64,000 nucleotides of DNA from assembly GCF_900129075.1 (NCBI RefSeq), contig NZ_FQVH01000004.1:58160-122159 (forward strand). Direction: 5' to 3'. Shown one piece after another: positions 1 to 8,112 of this stretch. How positions within the stretch are numbered: the stretch's first letter is position 1; each line of letters opens with the position of its first letter. This DNA is from Caldanaerobius fijiensis DSM 17918. Lineage in GTDB: Bacteria; Bacillota; Thermoanaerobacteria; Thermoanaerobacterales; Caldanaerobiaceae. A program made the translations under genes and the position numbers. The notes under the pieces are model-generated. The model ran no database searches. It saw nothing but the letters and a program-made list of their open reading frames with translations, and had not been told where the DNA came from.

Positions 1-956
1 GCAGCTTTATATACAGCGTTTTGTCGCACGTAAGGCTGCTTTTGCTCTGTTTTTCCTGTTATTCTGTAGTATTTGATGCCTGTGCTTAATCTGATTCCGT
101 CGGGATGTATAAATGGCTTTATGTAGTCATAGTCGGCTTCAAAACCTATGTCCCTGTAAAATTCTCTGTAGTTATAGTCGCCAGGATACCCTTCGGTTGC
201 ACTCCATACCTGTTTGGATGATTCTACATCTCTTCCGAAGGCAGCAATACCTGAGGGTGTTAAAATAGGTGCGTAAACACCGTATTTAGGCCTCGGTTTA
301 CCGTATATCAGGCCGTGGGTTTCGAGAATTATATACTTTATACCTTCTCTTTTCAGGAATTCATCTATTTCAGGTGTGTATGCACACTCTGGAAGCCAGA
401 ATCCCATTGGATTTTTGCCAAAGAACTTCCTGTATGTATCAACACCTAAGGATATCTGTGCTTTTATAGACTCGGGATATAAAGACATAAACGGGAGAAA
501 GCCATGGGTTGCAGCTGATGAGAGGATTTCTACATACCCCGAATCCTGTAAATCCCTTATAGCTGCAGGAACGTCTTTATTATATTTTTTTATATATAAG
601 TTATAGATTGTTTTATAACGCTGATTGTAGAAAATTGCCAGTTCGTTAAAAGGTTTTTGATCCTTTGTCCTGATTATTTCTTGTTCTGTAAGTGCGATGA
701 TGTTATCAAGATATCTCAAATATCTTTTTTGAAGCAGAGGATCGATCATCATATAAGCAAGTGTTGGCGTCAACGTCATGGAGATACGGTAAGGAATCTT
801 TTCTTCTCGCAACTTGTTAAATATATCCAGTAAAGGTATGTAACATTCTGACATAGCTTCATAGAACCACCGCTCCTCAAGGAAATCCGGGTGTTCTGGG
901 TGACGTACATAGGGTAGATGTGCGTGCAAAATCATAGCAACATATCCTTTTGGCAT
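1..956 (-). CDS. GH57 family 1,4-alpha-glucan branching-type enzyme (partial, C-terminus outside window)
   Basis: The visible 318 residues begin MPKGYVAMILHAHLPYVRHP, the characteristic opening of GH57 alpha-glucan enzymes, with the conserved HAHLPY strand. The nucleophile motif WLPECAYTP puts the catalytic glutamate at about residue 190. GH57 branching enzymes form alpha-1,6 branches in glycogen or starch-like glucans in the cytoplasm; no signal peptide is present. A strong AAAGGAGGA ribosome site lies just upstream of the ATG. The gene runs off the left edge, so about 200 C-terminal residues are missing. It lies downstream of a DUF4912 gene and divergent from a GH15 glucoamylase. An amylopullulanase-like or 4-alpha-glucanotransferase specificity cannot be excluded without the C-terminal domain. 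Confidence 0.85.
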   Translation of the reverse strand, partial: MPKGYVAMILHAHLPYVRHPEHPDFLEERWFYEAMSECYIPLLDIFNKLREEKIPYRISMTLTPTLAYMMIDPLLQKRYLRYLDNIIALTEQEIIRTKDQKPFNELAIFYNQRYKTIYNLYIKKYNKDVPAAIRDLQDSGYVEILSSAATHGFLPFMSLYPESIKAQISLGVDTYRKFFGKNPMGFWLPECAYTPEIDEFLKREGIKYIILETHGLIYGKPRPKYGVYAPILTPSGIAAFGRDVESSKQVWSATEGYPGDYNYREFYRDIGFEADYDYIKPFIHPDGIRLSTGIKYYRITGKTEQKQPYVRQNAVYKA

Positions 957-968
957 ATTGGTCCTCCT

Positions 969-1346
969 TTATAAAAATTTTGAACTCATTTCATTGTGCA
1001 GGTTTATATGGCGATAAAAGATGTCAGAAAAATATTCATCATATATATCTGACGGTGAATTGCGAGGAGTCCTTACAATATTGGATTCGGCAATTTGTGT
1101 GAATCTATTGCCGACAATTGTTCCGATGCGAACTCGAAATTCTTCGTCTGGATATCCTGCATATATGTGCCAGTTATTTGCATATTTATCGATGACAATA
1201 TCAGTTGTTTCATTTCTCGTGATATTATCTAATTTTAAAACCAATGTCTCTCCATTTAGATTGTCCTGATCTATATCCCAATAACAAAAAATCCATAGAG
1301 GGTCTCGTATCATCAAAACTATCCTGGGGCTTTCAAATCCTCGCAT
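969..1346 (-). CDS. DUF4912 domain protein
   Basis: This small protein of 125 residues has the pattern of DUF4912: RIVLMIRDPLWIFCYWDI, then a beta-rich segment ending in the RVRIG and IAESNIVRTPR strands. The function of the family is unknown; members are often found beside alpha-glucan enzymes, and an Ig/CBM-like fold is plausible. I chose the ATG at 1346 rather than the upstream TTG because a GGGAGGT ribosome site lies eight bases before it. It is separated from the GH57 gene by only 12 bases, so the two are probably cotranscribed. There is no signal peptide. A cytoplasmic partner or glucan-binding role for the branching enzyme is inference from context. Confidence 0.75.
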   Translation of the reverse strand: MRGFESPRIVLMIRDPLWIFCYWDIDQDNLNGETLVLKLDNITRNETTDIVIDKYANNWHIYAGYPDEEFRVRIGTIVGNRFTQIAESNIVRTPRNSPSDIYDEYFSDIFYRHINLHNEMSSKFL

Positions 1347-1446
1347 ATGGTTTTTACCTCCCGCTATTACATATAATGCTGTCAATAAGACACAATATTA
1401 ACATGTATAGTATTTATCTTACAAAGGTATTTTATGAGGTGGTTTT

Positions 1447-3492
1447 ATGTATGTTATAAGGAAACAGGTAGGTGGAGAAGCATTCGGAGGGCCGGGAGTA
1501 AAGCCTCATTGGGCTTCAGCTAAGAAGGTTGGTGTTGGAACAGCGAGAAATAGTTATTCCAAGGTCTGGTTTACGCTGGCTAATGGGATTGTCACAGAGG
1601 TCTATTATCCAACTCTAGATAGGGCTAATGTAAGGGGACTTCAGTTTATTATATTTGATGGAGAAAATGTGGACGTAGAAAGCTGTGATACGCATCATAA
1701 TTTAAGATATATAGACGATAGATCACTGGCTTATGAGTTGATCAATACGGATAAAGAAAACAAATACCAGATAATCAAGAGGGTAATCACAGATCCGAGG
1801 CGAAATTCCCTCATTTTAAAGGTGAGATTTGAAGTTTTGTCAGAGAATAAAGATGATTTTTGTCTGTACCTTTATTATAAGCCACAGTTAGACAACAGCG
1901 GTTATGGAGATACAGGGTATTATGTGAAGTTTCATGATAAAGATGTCTTTGTTACATATGATGCCAACACGTATTCGGCATTGTCTACAGACGTGAAGTG
2001 GAGTGCTTATTCAACGGGATATGAAGGTGTTAATGATGGCTTAAAAGACCTCATGGAAAATAGGGAAATGGATTTTCAGTTTGACATAGCGCGTAATGGC
2101 AATATTGTCCATATGGCACAACTTCAATGGAATGATAAAAATGAGTTTAAAGTGGTATTATCTTTTGGCAGCAATGAGATTGAAGCCTTAAACACATGCC
2201 AGGCAACGCTAAAAGATGATTATGAGAAGCTGGAGCAGCGGTATATAAAAGAATGGAATAAATATTGCGAGAAATTAAATGACTTTGGTGGAAAGGTCAC
2301 GGATCTGTATTATAAAAGCCTTATGGTTTTAAAGTGTTATGAGGATAAGACATATCCTGGTGCTATAATTGCGTCTATGAGCATGCCTTGGGGTGAGGTT
2401 TCAAGTGATGATAATAAAGCAGGTTATCACCTGGTATGGAGCAGGGATTTATATCATGCAGCTATGGCTTTATTTATGGCAGGTGATGTAGAAACAGCCA
2501 ACAGGGTGCTTGATTATCTGGATAAAATTCAGCAAAGGCCTGATGGGAGCTTTCCGCAGAATTCATGGTTAAATGGTGTGCCTTATTGGGGAAGCATTCA
2601 GATGGACGAGGTAGCAGATCCTATAATCCTGGCGTGGTTTTTAGGTAGAATTGACCTTTACTACAGCATGGTAAAGCCCGCTGCGGAGTACATATTGGCT
2701 CATGGACCATTTACCCCTCAAGAACGGTGGGAGGAGAACAGCGGATATTCGCCTGCGTCTATTGCTGCACAGATAGCTGGTCTTGTGTGTGCATCAGAGA
2801 TCGCCGTGGACAATGGTGATTTTGGAGCTGCGCAAAGATATCTCGATGTGGCAGATCTTTGGCAGGCTAATATTGATAAATGGTGTTACACAACCACAGG
2901 TTACTATGGCGACGGTGAATATTATTTGAGGATCAGTACCAATGGAAAACCAGATACCCTGGATGTCATTGTAATATCCAATGGTGGTGGAGAGTTTGAT
3001 CAGAGGGAAATAGTGGATGTAAGTTTTTTGGAGATGGTTAGGCTGGGGGTTAAAGCAGCAGATGATCCTAAAATACTTAAGACATTAAAAGTGGTCGATG
3101 ATGTATTAAAGGTGGATACCCCCAAGGGCCCATGCTGGCATCGGTATAACTACGATGGGTACGGAGAAACAGAAGATATGAAGCCATACCAGGGCAAGGG
3201 AGTAGGACGGCTTTGGCCAATATTTACCGGAGAGAGAGGCCATTATGAGATTTTGCGGGGCAATGATCCGAACAAGTATATTAAAGCCATGGAAAAATTT
3301 GCAAATGAAGGCAATATGCTATCAGAACAAATTTACGATAATGGGGAACCGACAGGGTCTGCTACGCCATTAGCCTGGAGCCACGCTGAGTATGTTTTGT
3401 TATTGATCTCATCTATCCAGGGAAAGGTATGCGACATGCCTTCATGCGTTTATAAAAAATATGCGGGTAAAGAGGGTTCTTTCTTTAGGTAA
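1447..3492 (+). CDS. GH15 glucoamylase / glucan 1,4-alpha-glucosidase
   Basis: The 681-residue protein has an N-terminal beta-sandwich of the bacterial glucoamylase type (about residues 1-270) followed by an (alpha/alpha)6 catalytic barrel. The general acid region WEENSGYSPAS places the acid at E429 or E430, and the general base is E648 in LAWSHAEYV. GH15 enzymes release glucose from non-reducing ends of alpha-1,4 glucans. Unlike secreted clostridial glucoamylases it has no signal peptide, so it should act inside the cell on imported maltodextrins or glycogen. It is divergent from the DUF4912/GH57 pair. Length and motifs match the family fully; glucodextranase activity is a less likely alternative. 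Confidence 0.9.
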   Translation: MYVIRKQVGGEAFGGPGVKPHWASAKKVGVGTARNSYSKVWFTLANGIVTEVYYPTLDRANVRGLQFIIFDGENVDVESCDTHHNLRYIDDRSLAYELINTDKENKYQIIKRVITDPRRNSLILKVRFEVLSENKDDFCLYLYYKPQLDNSGYGDTGYYVKFHDKDVFVTYDANTYSALSTDVKWSAYSTGYEGVNDGLKDLMENREMDFQFDIARNGNIVHMAQLQWNDKNEFKVVLSFGSNEIEALNTCQATLKDDYEKLEQRYIKEWNKYCEKLNDFGGKVTDLYYKSLMVLKCYEDKTYPGAIIASMSMPWGEVSSDDNKAGYHLVWSRDLYHAAMALFMAGDVETANRVLDYLDKIQQRPDGSFPQNSWLNGVPYWGSIQMDEVADPIILAWFLGRIDLYYSMVKPAAEYILAHGPFTPQERWEENSGYSPASIAAQIAGLVCASEIAVDNGDFGAAQRYLDVADLWQANIDKWCYTTTGYYGDGEYYLRISTNGKPDTLDVIVISNGGGEFDQREIVDVSFLEMVRLGVKAADDPKILKTLKVVDDVLKVDTPKGPCWHRYNYDGYGETEDMKPYQGKGVGRLWPIFTGERGHYEILRGNDPNKYIKAMEKFANEGNMLSEQIYDNGEPTGSATPLAWSHAEYVLLLISSIQGKVCDMPSCVYKKYAGKEGSFFR

Positions 3493-3519
3493 TTTGTAGT
3501 AAAATATGGGGGAGAGGAG

Positions 3520-3963
3520 GTGTTAATTATTATAATAGCCTTATGGCTTTTAATATCAGCTGTTGCATTAGTCGTTGATATTTTGACAAGCAACATCTTT
3601 TTTGTATTCTTTTCTGTTGGCGGAATTTTAGCATTTGTTGCAGATTTATGTAGACTTTCTCTATGGATACAGGCAATTATTTTTCTTGGCACAAGTATTT
3701 TGCTTATATTGACGATTTACCCTTACGTACAAAAAATTCTCAAAAAAACTGTTCCGCCTTTTTTAGCCTTTGAAAAAAAGTATATTGGCGAACACTTTAT
3801 AGCACCTGTTGATGTTGACGAAGAGGGTTTGGTTCAGATTGGAGGGATTTATTGGACGGTTAAGAATGCAGGTTCTCCGATAAAAAAGGGGGATGTAGTT
3901 GAAGTGATAGGTATTGATGGCAATAAGTTTTTGATTAAGAAATTGGAGGGGGATAAAACATGA
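3520..3963 (+). CDS. NfeD-family membrane protein
   Basis: This 147-residue protein has two to three N-terminal hydrophobic segments (residues about 1-75) and a C-terminal OB-fold of the NfeD type (GLVQIGGIYWTVKNAGSPIKKGDVVEVIGIDG). NfeD proteins partner with SPFH proteins in membrane microdomains. The GTG start at 3520 follows the purine-rich GGGGGAGAGGAG sequence closely; the in-frame choices are few, so this start is reasonable. Its stop overlaps the ATG of the SPFH gene in an ATGA, which implies translational coupling. It lacks the serine-protease domain of long NfeD forms, so it is the short NfeD1b type. Confidence 0.85.
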   Translation: MLIIIIALWLLISAVALVVDILTSNIFFVFFSVGGILAFVADLCRLSLWIQAIIFLGTSILLILTIYPYVQKILKKTVPPFLAFEKKYIGEHFIAPVDVDEEGLVQIGGIYWTVKNAGSPIKKGDVVEVIGIDGNKFLIKKLEGDKT

Positions 3964-4910
3964 TCGCTGCTGTCATATTGCTGGCGTTTGTTTTAATTGT
4001 CCTGTTGGCGTCAATTAAAATTGTTACAACAGGCAATGTGTTTATCGTCGAACGACTGGGTCAATTTTATAAGATTTTGGAACCAGGGTGGCACGTCATA
4101 ATTCCATTTCTAGATTATGTAAGGGCAAAGGTATCCACAAAACAACAGATACTGGACATTGAACCACAAAGTGTGATAACAAAAGATAATGTGAAGATTT
4201 CGGTGGATAATGTTATATTCTTTAAAGTCATGAATGCACGGGATGCCATTTATAATATCGAAGACTATAAGTCTGGTATCGTTTATTCTACCATAACTAA
4301 TATGAGAAACATAATCGGAAACATGACGCTGGACGAGGTCTTATCTGGAAGAGATAAAATCAATGCTGAGTTGCTTAAGGTCGTAGATCAAATTACAGAC
4401 GCTTATGGCATTAAGATTCTGTCAGTGGAGATAAAAAACATCATTCCGCCTGATGAAATACGTCAGGCTATGGAAAAACAAATGAAGGCTGAAAGAGACA
4501 AGAGGGCTATGATTCTTCAGGCAGAAGGTGAAAAACAGAGTGCGATAGCAAGAGCGGAGGGCGAAAAGCAGGCAAAAATTCTTCAGGCTGAAGCGGAAAA
4601 GGAGGCCAACATAAGGAGGGCAGAAGGCTTAAAACAGTCCCAGATTTTAGAAGCAGAAGGTAGAGCCAGCGCTATAAAAGCTATTGCTGAAGCACAGGCC
4701 GAGGCTATTGCTTTGGTTAACAAAGCCATTATAGAGTCAGGAACCAATGAAACTGTCATAGCATTGAAGCAAATAGAGGCGTTGCAGGAAATGGCTAAGA
4801 ACCCTGCTAACAAGTTAATTCTTCCTAATGAAGCTATTGGTACTCTTGGAAGTCTCTCTGCCATAGCAGAAGTATTGAGTAAAAACAATAATGTAATATC
4901 GAAGCAGTAA
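3960..4910 (+). CDS. SPFH/band 7 (stomatin-like) protein
   Basis: The 316-residue protein has one N-terminal membrane anchor (residues 1-22), an SPFH domain (about 25-190, including VFIVERLGQFYKILEPGWH) and a long charged Ala/Glu/Lys-rich coiled coil with repeated QAEGEKQ-like units. Stomatin-like proteins form large membrane-bound cages that organise microdomains and protein quality control. The gene is coupled to the preceding NfeD gene through an ATGA overlap, the usual pairing in bacteria, and an intrinsic terminator follows. It resembles QmcA/YbbK; a HflK/HflC role is less likely because no second SPFH gene or FtsH is adjacent. Confidence 0.88.
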   Translation: MIAAVILLAFVLIVLLASIKIVTTGNVFIVERLGQFYKILEPGWHVIIPFLDYVRAKVSTKQQILDIEPQSVITKDNVKISVDNVIFFKVMNARDAIYNIEDYKSGIVYSTITNMRNIIGNMTLDEVLSGRDKINAELLKVVDQITDAYGIKILSVEIKNIIPPDEIRQAMEKQMKAERDKRAMILQAEGEKQSAIARAEGEKQAKILQAEAEKEANIRRAEGLKQSQILEAEGRASAIKAIAEAQAEAIALVNKAIIESGTNETVIALKQIEALQEMAKNPANKLILPNEAIGTLGSLSAIAEVLSKNNNVISKQ

Positions 4911-4931
4911 AAGGCAGCACCAGAACAGTGT

Positions 4932-4957
4932 AAGGCCTGCTTTTGCAGGCCTTTTTT
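4932..4957 (+). terminator. Rho-independent terminator after the NfeD-SPFH pair
   Basis: A nine-base GC-rich stem (AAGGCCTGC / GCAGGCCTT) with a TTTT loop is followed by a run of T residues. Confidence 0.9.
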
Positions 4958-5003
4958 AAAGATCTTATTTTACATTTATGGTATAGTATGTAATATAAAA
5001 GGG

Positions 5004-5945
5004 GTGAGGTTATTGGTTTTAGCAATCGATATAGGCGGGACGAAAGTATTGGTGGGTATTTTAGATAAAAGCGGTCAAATTCTGGATTATCATAAAGAGG
5101 AGAGCCGTGCTGTTTTAGGATCAGATGTTCTGATTGAGCAGATATTTGCTATTATAGATACATATTACAGCAAATTTCTTGAAGACGTTTCTGGTATAGG
5201 GATTACATTGCCTGGTATTGTGGATAAAGGTAATGGGACTCTTAAGTATGCACCTTTTTCAAATTTAAAGGATGTTCCTGTAGCACAAATATTCACGAAG
5301 AAATACAATAAGGCCGTTTATATAGATAACGATGTAAATGCGTGTGCGTGGGGAGAGAAGTGGTTCGGTGTGGCAAGAGATTGCGATAATTTTGCGTGGA
5401 TGACGGTTAGCACGGGAATAGGCGGTGGCATTGTCATTAATGGTAAGTTGCTGAATGGTTATGATGGGATGGCTGGTGAATTCGGGCATATGGTGGTGGA
5501 AGAAAACGGCGAGCTATGTGGCTGTGGCCAAAGGGGATGTCTTGAGGCAATGGCAGCTGGCCCTGCGTGGGTAAACAAGGCATTAAAAGAAATGTATTCA
5601 GGTGCAAAATCCATTCTCAGGAATAAAGGAGATGCTTTGACGGCAAAGGATATAGCAGATGCTGCAAGGAACGGCGATAAGTTGGCACAAGAAATTGTCC
5701 ACGGTGCTGCAAGGTATATAGGTATTGCTATATCCTGGATTATAAATATATTGAATCCACAAATGGTAATATTAGGCGGCGGAATCATGGAGGCTGATGA
5801 CCTTATGTTGCCTATTATAAGAGAAGAAGCCTATAAAAGGGCTATATCTGCGAGATTCAGGAAGACGCCTATAATAAAGACATCGTTGGGATACAATGCC
5901 GGATTAATAGGTGCGGCATCGCTGGTTTTATATCCCGAAAATTAG
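5004..5945 (+). CDS. ROK-family sugar kinase (glucokinase-like)
   Basis: The protein opens with the ATP-binding motif LAIDIGGTKVLVGILD and carries the ROK signature with zinc ligands EFGHMVVEENGELCGCGQRG and CLEAMAAG. The catalytic Asp lies in the VYIDNDVNACAWGE region. ROK kinases phosphorylate glucose, N-acetylmannosamine or related sugars in the cytoplasm; the substrate cannot be fixed from sequence. The annotated GTG start overlaps the GGGGTGAGG ribosome site, so a TTG at 5013, giving MVLAIDIGGTK, is a credible alternative start. The next gene, a SIS-domain isomerase, begins 15 bases downstream, so the two likely form one sugar-phosphate operon. A ROK repressor is excluded by the absence of a helix-turn-helix. 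Confidence 0.85.
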   Translation: MRLLVLAIDIGGTKVLVGILDKSGQILDYHKEESRAVLGSDVLIEQIFAIIDTYYSKFLEDVSGIGITLPGIVDKGNGTLKYAPFSNLKDVPVAQIFTKKYNKAVYIDNDVNACAWGEKWFGVARDCDNFAWMTVSTGIGGGIVINGKLLNGYDGMAGEFGHMVVEENGELCGCGQRGCLEAMAAGPAWVNKALKEMYSGAKSILRNKGDALTAKDIADAARNGDKLAQEIVHGAARYIGIAISWIINILNPQMVILGGGIMEADDLMLPIIREEAYKRAISARFRKTPIIKTSLGYNAGLIGAASLVLYPEN

Positions 5946-5960
5946 GAAAGGAAGGGTTAT

Positions 5961-6524
5961 GTGACTATGAAGGAATTCATAAAAAGATACTTAGATGAGC
6001 TAAAGAGAGCTTTAGACGATTTAAATCCCGAGGAGATCTCTAAAATAATAGAGGTTCTAAAAAAAGCCCATGAAAATAAAAAGCGGATATTTGTCATGGG
6101 GAATGGTGGAAGTGCTGCAACAGCTAATCATTTCACATGTGATTTTGGAAAAAACGCTATAAGGGATGACGACAGGCGTATAAAGATAATATCTCTCAGC
6201 GATAACATTTCGTATATTACAGCATATGGCAATGATATGGGATATGAATATGTATTTGTAGAACAATTGAAGAATTTGATGGAACCCGGAGATATAGTGA
6301 TAGCTATATCAGCCAGTGGAAATTCACCGAATATCATAAAAGCTGTAGAATATGCCAGAGAAAAGGGAAGTGTGGTTATAGGTTTGACTGGCGGCAAAGG
6401 CGGAAAACTCAAAGAATTAGCTGATATCAGCGTAATTGCAAATATAAATACATATGAGCAAATCGAAGATATACATATGATTATTACCCATATGATTGTT
6501 TACTGGTTTAAATCTAATCACTAA
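5961..6524 (+). CDS. SIS-domain sugar isomerase (GmhA / sedoheptulose-7-phosphate isomerase-like)
   Basis: This 187-residue single SIS-domain protein contains the phosphosugar-binding motif FVMGNGGSAATANHF and the second Ser-rich loop AISASGNSPNIIKA. These are the hallmarks of GmhA-type isomerases and DnaA-initiator-associating DiaA. GmhA converts sedoheptulose 7-phosphate to glycero-manno-heptose 7-phosphate. A Gram-positive-type cell has no LPS heptose core, so an S-layer glycan heptose or another ketose phosphate is the more likely substrate. It follows the ROK kinase closely. A GTG at 5961 and an ATG at 5967 both fit the GGAAGGG ribosome site. Its stop codon overlaps that of a small opposing gene. 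Confidence 0.8.
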   Translation: MTMKEFIKRYLDELKRALDDLNPEEISKIIEVLKKAHENKKRIFVMGNGGSAATANHFTCDFGKNAIRDDDRRIKIISLSDNISYITAYGNDMGYEYVFVEQLKNLMEPGDIVIAISASGNSPNIIKAVEYAREKGSVVIGLTGGKGGKLKELADISVIANINTYEQIEDIHMIITHMIVYWFKSNH

Positions 6525-6673
6525 TTCTCATCTTGTCCAGATCTTCGATAATATTCAATGACGTGCTTATCGAATTTCTGGCTTATTTTTAAAATAATTT
6601 CTTTTTTTATATTCATATTTGTTGCATTATTTAAAATATTTCTTATCATTTCTATTTTCTCTTTTTTATTCAC
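6521..6673 (-). CDS. Spo0E-like aspartyl-phosphate phosphatase (small, 50 aa)
   Basis: This gene encodes 50 residues and starts at a GTG preceded by AAGGAGTGAG at ideal spacing. The C-terminal half, ILKISQKFDKHVIEYYRR, matches the Spo0E signature of an SxxxD pair followed by a conserved I-x-x-Y helix. The N-terminal half forms the other helix of the expected two-helix hairpin. Spo0E proteins dephosphorylate Spo0A~P and hold back sporulation. The gene is convergent with the SIS isomerase, their stops overlapping by four bases, and divergent from an XRE regulator that has the same style of ribosome site. It differs from the family in having Phe before the Asp where Leu is usual. Confidence is high for family, lower for target. 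Confidence 0.78.
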   Translation of the reverse strand: MNKKEKIEMIRNILNNATNMNIKKEIILKISQKFDKHVIEYYRRSGQDEN

Positions 6674-6724
6674 TTTGCTCACTCCTTAAAGAAATAACCA
6701 CAAATGTTATTTTACATCAAACAT

Positions 6725-6765
6725 TAGCAAATTGCAAATAATAATTATATGCATACAGCAAATTG
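6725..6765. promoter_or_regulatory. Direct repeat AGCAAATTG in the divergent Spo0E/XRE control region
   Basis: Two identical nine-base AGCAAATTG copies begin at 6725 and 6757, 32 bases (about three helical turns) apart, between the divergent small phosphatase gene and the XRE gene. They are a candidate operator for autoregulation by the XRE protein; this is inference. Confidence 0.35.
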
Positions 6766-6815
6766 AGATGCAGTTTAAAGTTAGATAAAGTATTTATAAG
6801 TAAGGAGTGAAAAAA

Positions 6816-7202
6816 GTGGAGAAAAAAGAACAGATAGATAATAAAATTATTGGGCAGAGAATACGTAGAGAAAGAGAAAAACTGGAACTTACGCGGGAAG
6901 AACTTGCAGAAATTGTAGGACTTTCGGATTATTATATAGGACAGTTAGAGCGAGGTGAAAGGCAAATGAGCCTTTCTGTCATGGTAAAAATAGCTAATTG
7001 TCTACATGTATCTTTGGATTATCTGATTTTTGGGAAAACTCCTTTCGAGTCATATTATGCACATGACGCTCACGGTGTTTATGATGCCTGTGGTGGTAAT
7101 AAAGATCCAGAAATAAATAGTTTGCTAAACAAGTGTTCGCCAAAGGAATTGGAACTGATAAAAAAAATAATAAAAGTAATTCTTCCTTATATTCAAATTT
7201 AA
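6816..7202 (+). CDS. XRE-family helix-turn-helix transcriptional regulator
   Basis: The N-terminal 65 residues form a Cro/cI-type HTH (IGQRIRREREKLELTREEL, then AEIVGLSDYYIGQLERGERQ). A C-terminal tail of about 50 residues ends in a hydrophobic helix (ELELIKKIIKVILPYIQI) that could dimerise. I prefer the GTG at 6816 because TAAGGAGTGA lies just before it; the GTG at 6807 falls inside that ribosome site. The gene is divergent from the Spo0E-like gene. Clostridial regulators of this shape often control sporulation or competence, and SinR-like control of the neighbouring phosphatase is possible, but no target is proved. The mid-region is rich in His, Asp and Tyr and is not recognised. Confidence 0.85.
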   Translation: MEKKEQIDNKIIGQRIRREREKLELTREELAEIVGLSDYYIGQLERGERQMSLSVMVKIANCLHVSLDYLIFGKTPFESYYAHDAHGVYDACGGNKDPEINSLLNKCSPKELELIKKIIKVILPYIQI

Positions 7203-7508
7203 ATGTCATACTACAGCATACTTTTCTTACCGGTTATATCCACTTTTTCTTTTGACTATTAGAAAATTATTTAGGAGAGAATTATTTATTATATAGGCAT
7301 TTTAAATACATCAAAATGCGAATAAAGATAAAGTAAGGAGTCACGAGCAATATTCAGAAAAAAGAAAAAATCAGCAATGTTAGGCCAATTTGAGCAAATC
7401 GGACTTTGAAAGCGTTTTTATTAGACTAAAGGGCCGGAGACGGTATAATAGGTCAAGCGGTGGTGGTAGAAACACCTTGTTCTAACCATGTATTTCAGAT
7501 ATTTTATG
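7203..7508. other. Gene-poor stretch, no gene recognised
   Basis: This stretch holds stop codons in all frames and no recognised RNA. A block at 7426-7485 containing a TATAAT-like word is more GC-rich than its surroundings, but I cannot assign it. Confidence 0.5.
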
Positions 7509-7619
7509 TTATTTTTTTTCAGAAATATGTAAGAAAATTTTGTATAATAGATAAATGATAAAGATTAAACCTACAACATTTATTATTTGAATAACAATAG
7601 AAAAAAGTCTAAATATCAT
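7509..7619 (-). CDS. Possible small hydrophobic membrane peptide (36 aa)
   Basis: An ATG at 7619, preceded by GAAAGGAAAG, opens a 36-residue reading frame with a single hydrophobic helix (VIQIINVVGLIFIIYLLYKI) and a basic tail ending in EKK. It looks like a single-pass membrane peptide and lies alone in a gene-poor region. No family is recognised. Because the region is very AT-rich, a chance open frame is quite possible, and codon evidence is too short to decide. It could alternatively be a toxin-like small peptide; no antisense RNA or antitoxin gene is visible, so I do not claim that. Confidence 0.35.
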   Translation of the reverse strand: MIFRLFSIVIQIINVVGLIFIIYLLYKIFLHISEKK

Positions 7620-7821
7620 TTTTCTTTCCTTTCTAATTAGTTTATTATGTCCCCATATTTTATTATACATTATTTTATATATTTTAGAAAGACATTCCAA
7701 TTAAAAACTTTGTAACAACTTGTCAACTATAATTACCGGACAAGAAGGAGAGCATAGAAAAACTGTTTCCTTTTTTGTATGCATTTTCTAAAAAATTTAG
7801 AACGAGCAGGGAGTGAAAACA

Positions 7822-7887
7822 ATGTCTGATTTTGGAATACCACCGGTACATATAGGCAGTTACTCTGGTGTTAGTATAATATTATAG
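7822..7887 (+). pseudogene. Short 5' gene fragment (21 codons) ending at an IS-like relic
   Basis: An ATG with an upstream CAGGGAGTG ribosome site opens a frame reading MSDFGIPPVHIGSYSGVSII. It closes at a TAG that is also the first base triplet of the TAGACAC end of an IS3-like relic. The good translation signals and non-random composition suggest the 5' end of a gene disrupted by the insertion. I do not recognise the parent gene. Confidence 0.4.
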
Positions 7888-8070
7888 ACACTATAACTCG
7901 AACGAGTTAAAATAACATTATAAAGAGAGGAAGTGTCTACAGAATGTCAAAGGGACAAAGAAAATATAACGATGAATTCTATATCAAGCTATGTTAAAGA
8001 AAATGATAAGGCTTGAGGAGGAAAATGAAATATTAATATTTGCATCACATAAGGCACTCATTTAGCAACA
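7885..8070 (+). mobile_element. Decayed IS3-family element (orfA remnant)
   Basis: Next to a TAGACAC end, an ATG at 7944 begins MSKGQRKYNDEF, the typical opening of IS3/IS150-family orfA, and hits a stop after 17 codons. Sixty bases on, in a shifted frame, RLEEENEIL followed by a stop at 8063 matches the leucine-zipper end of orfA, whose usual form is RLxxENExLKKA. Most of the middle of orfA and all of orfB are gone. A GTGTCTA at 7933 is complementary to the TAGACAC end. The element is dead and only marks an old insertion. Confidence 0.6.
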
Positions 8071-8112
8071 AAGGAGCCCAGAAAAGAAATACGAAGCTGG
8101 GGGTAATATTGG

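Noticed and set aside
7426..7490. tRNA or group II intron fragment in the GC-richer block
   Set aside because: It does not fold as a tRNA and lacks a domain V sequence.
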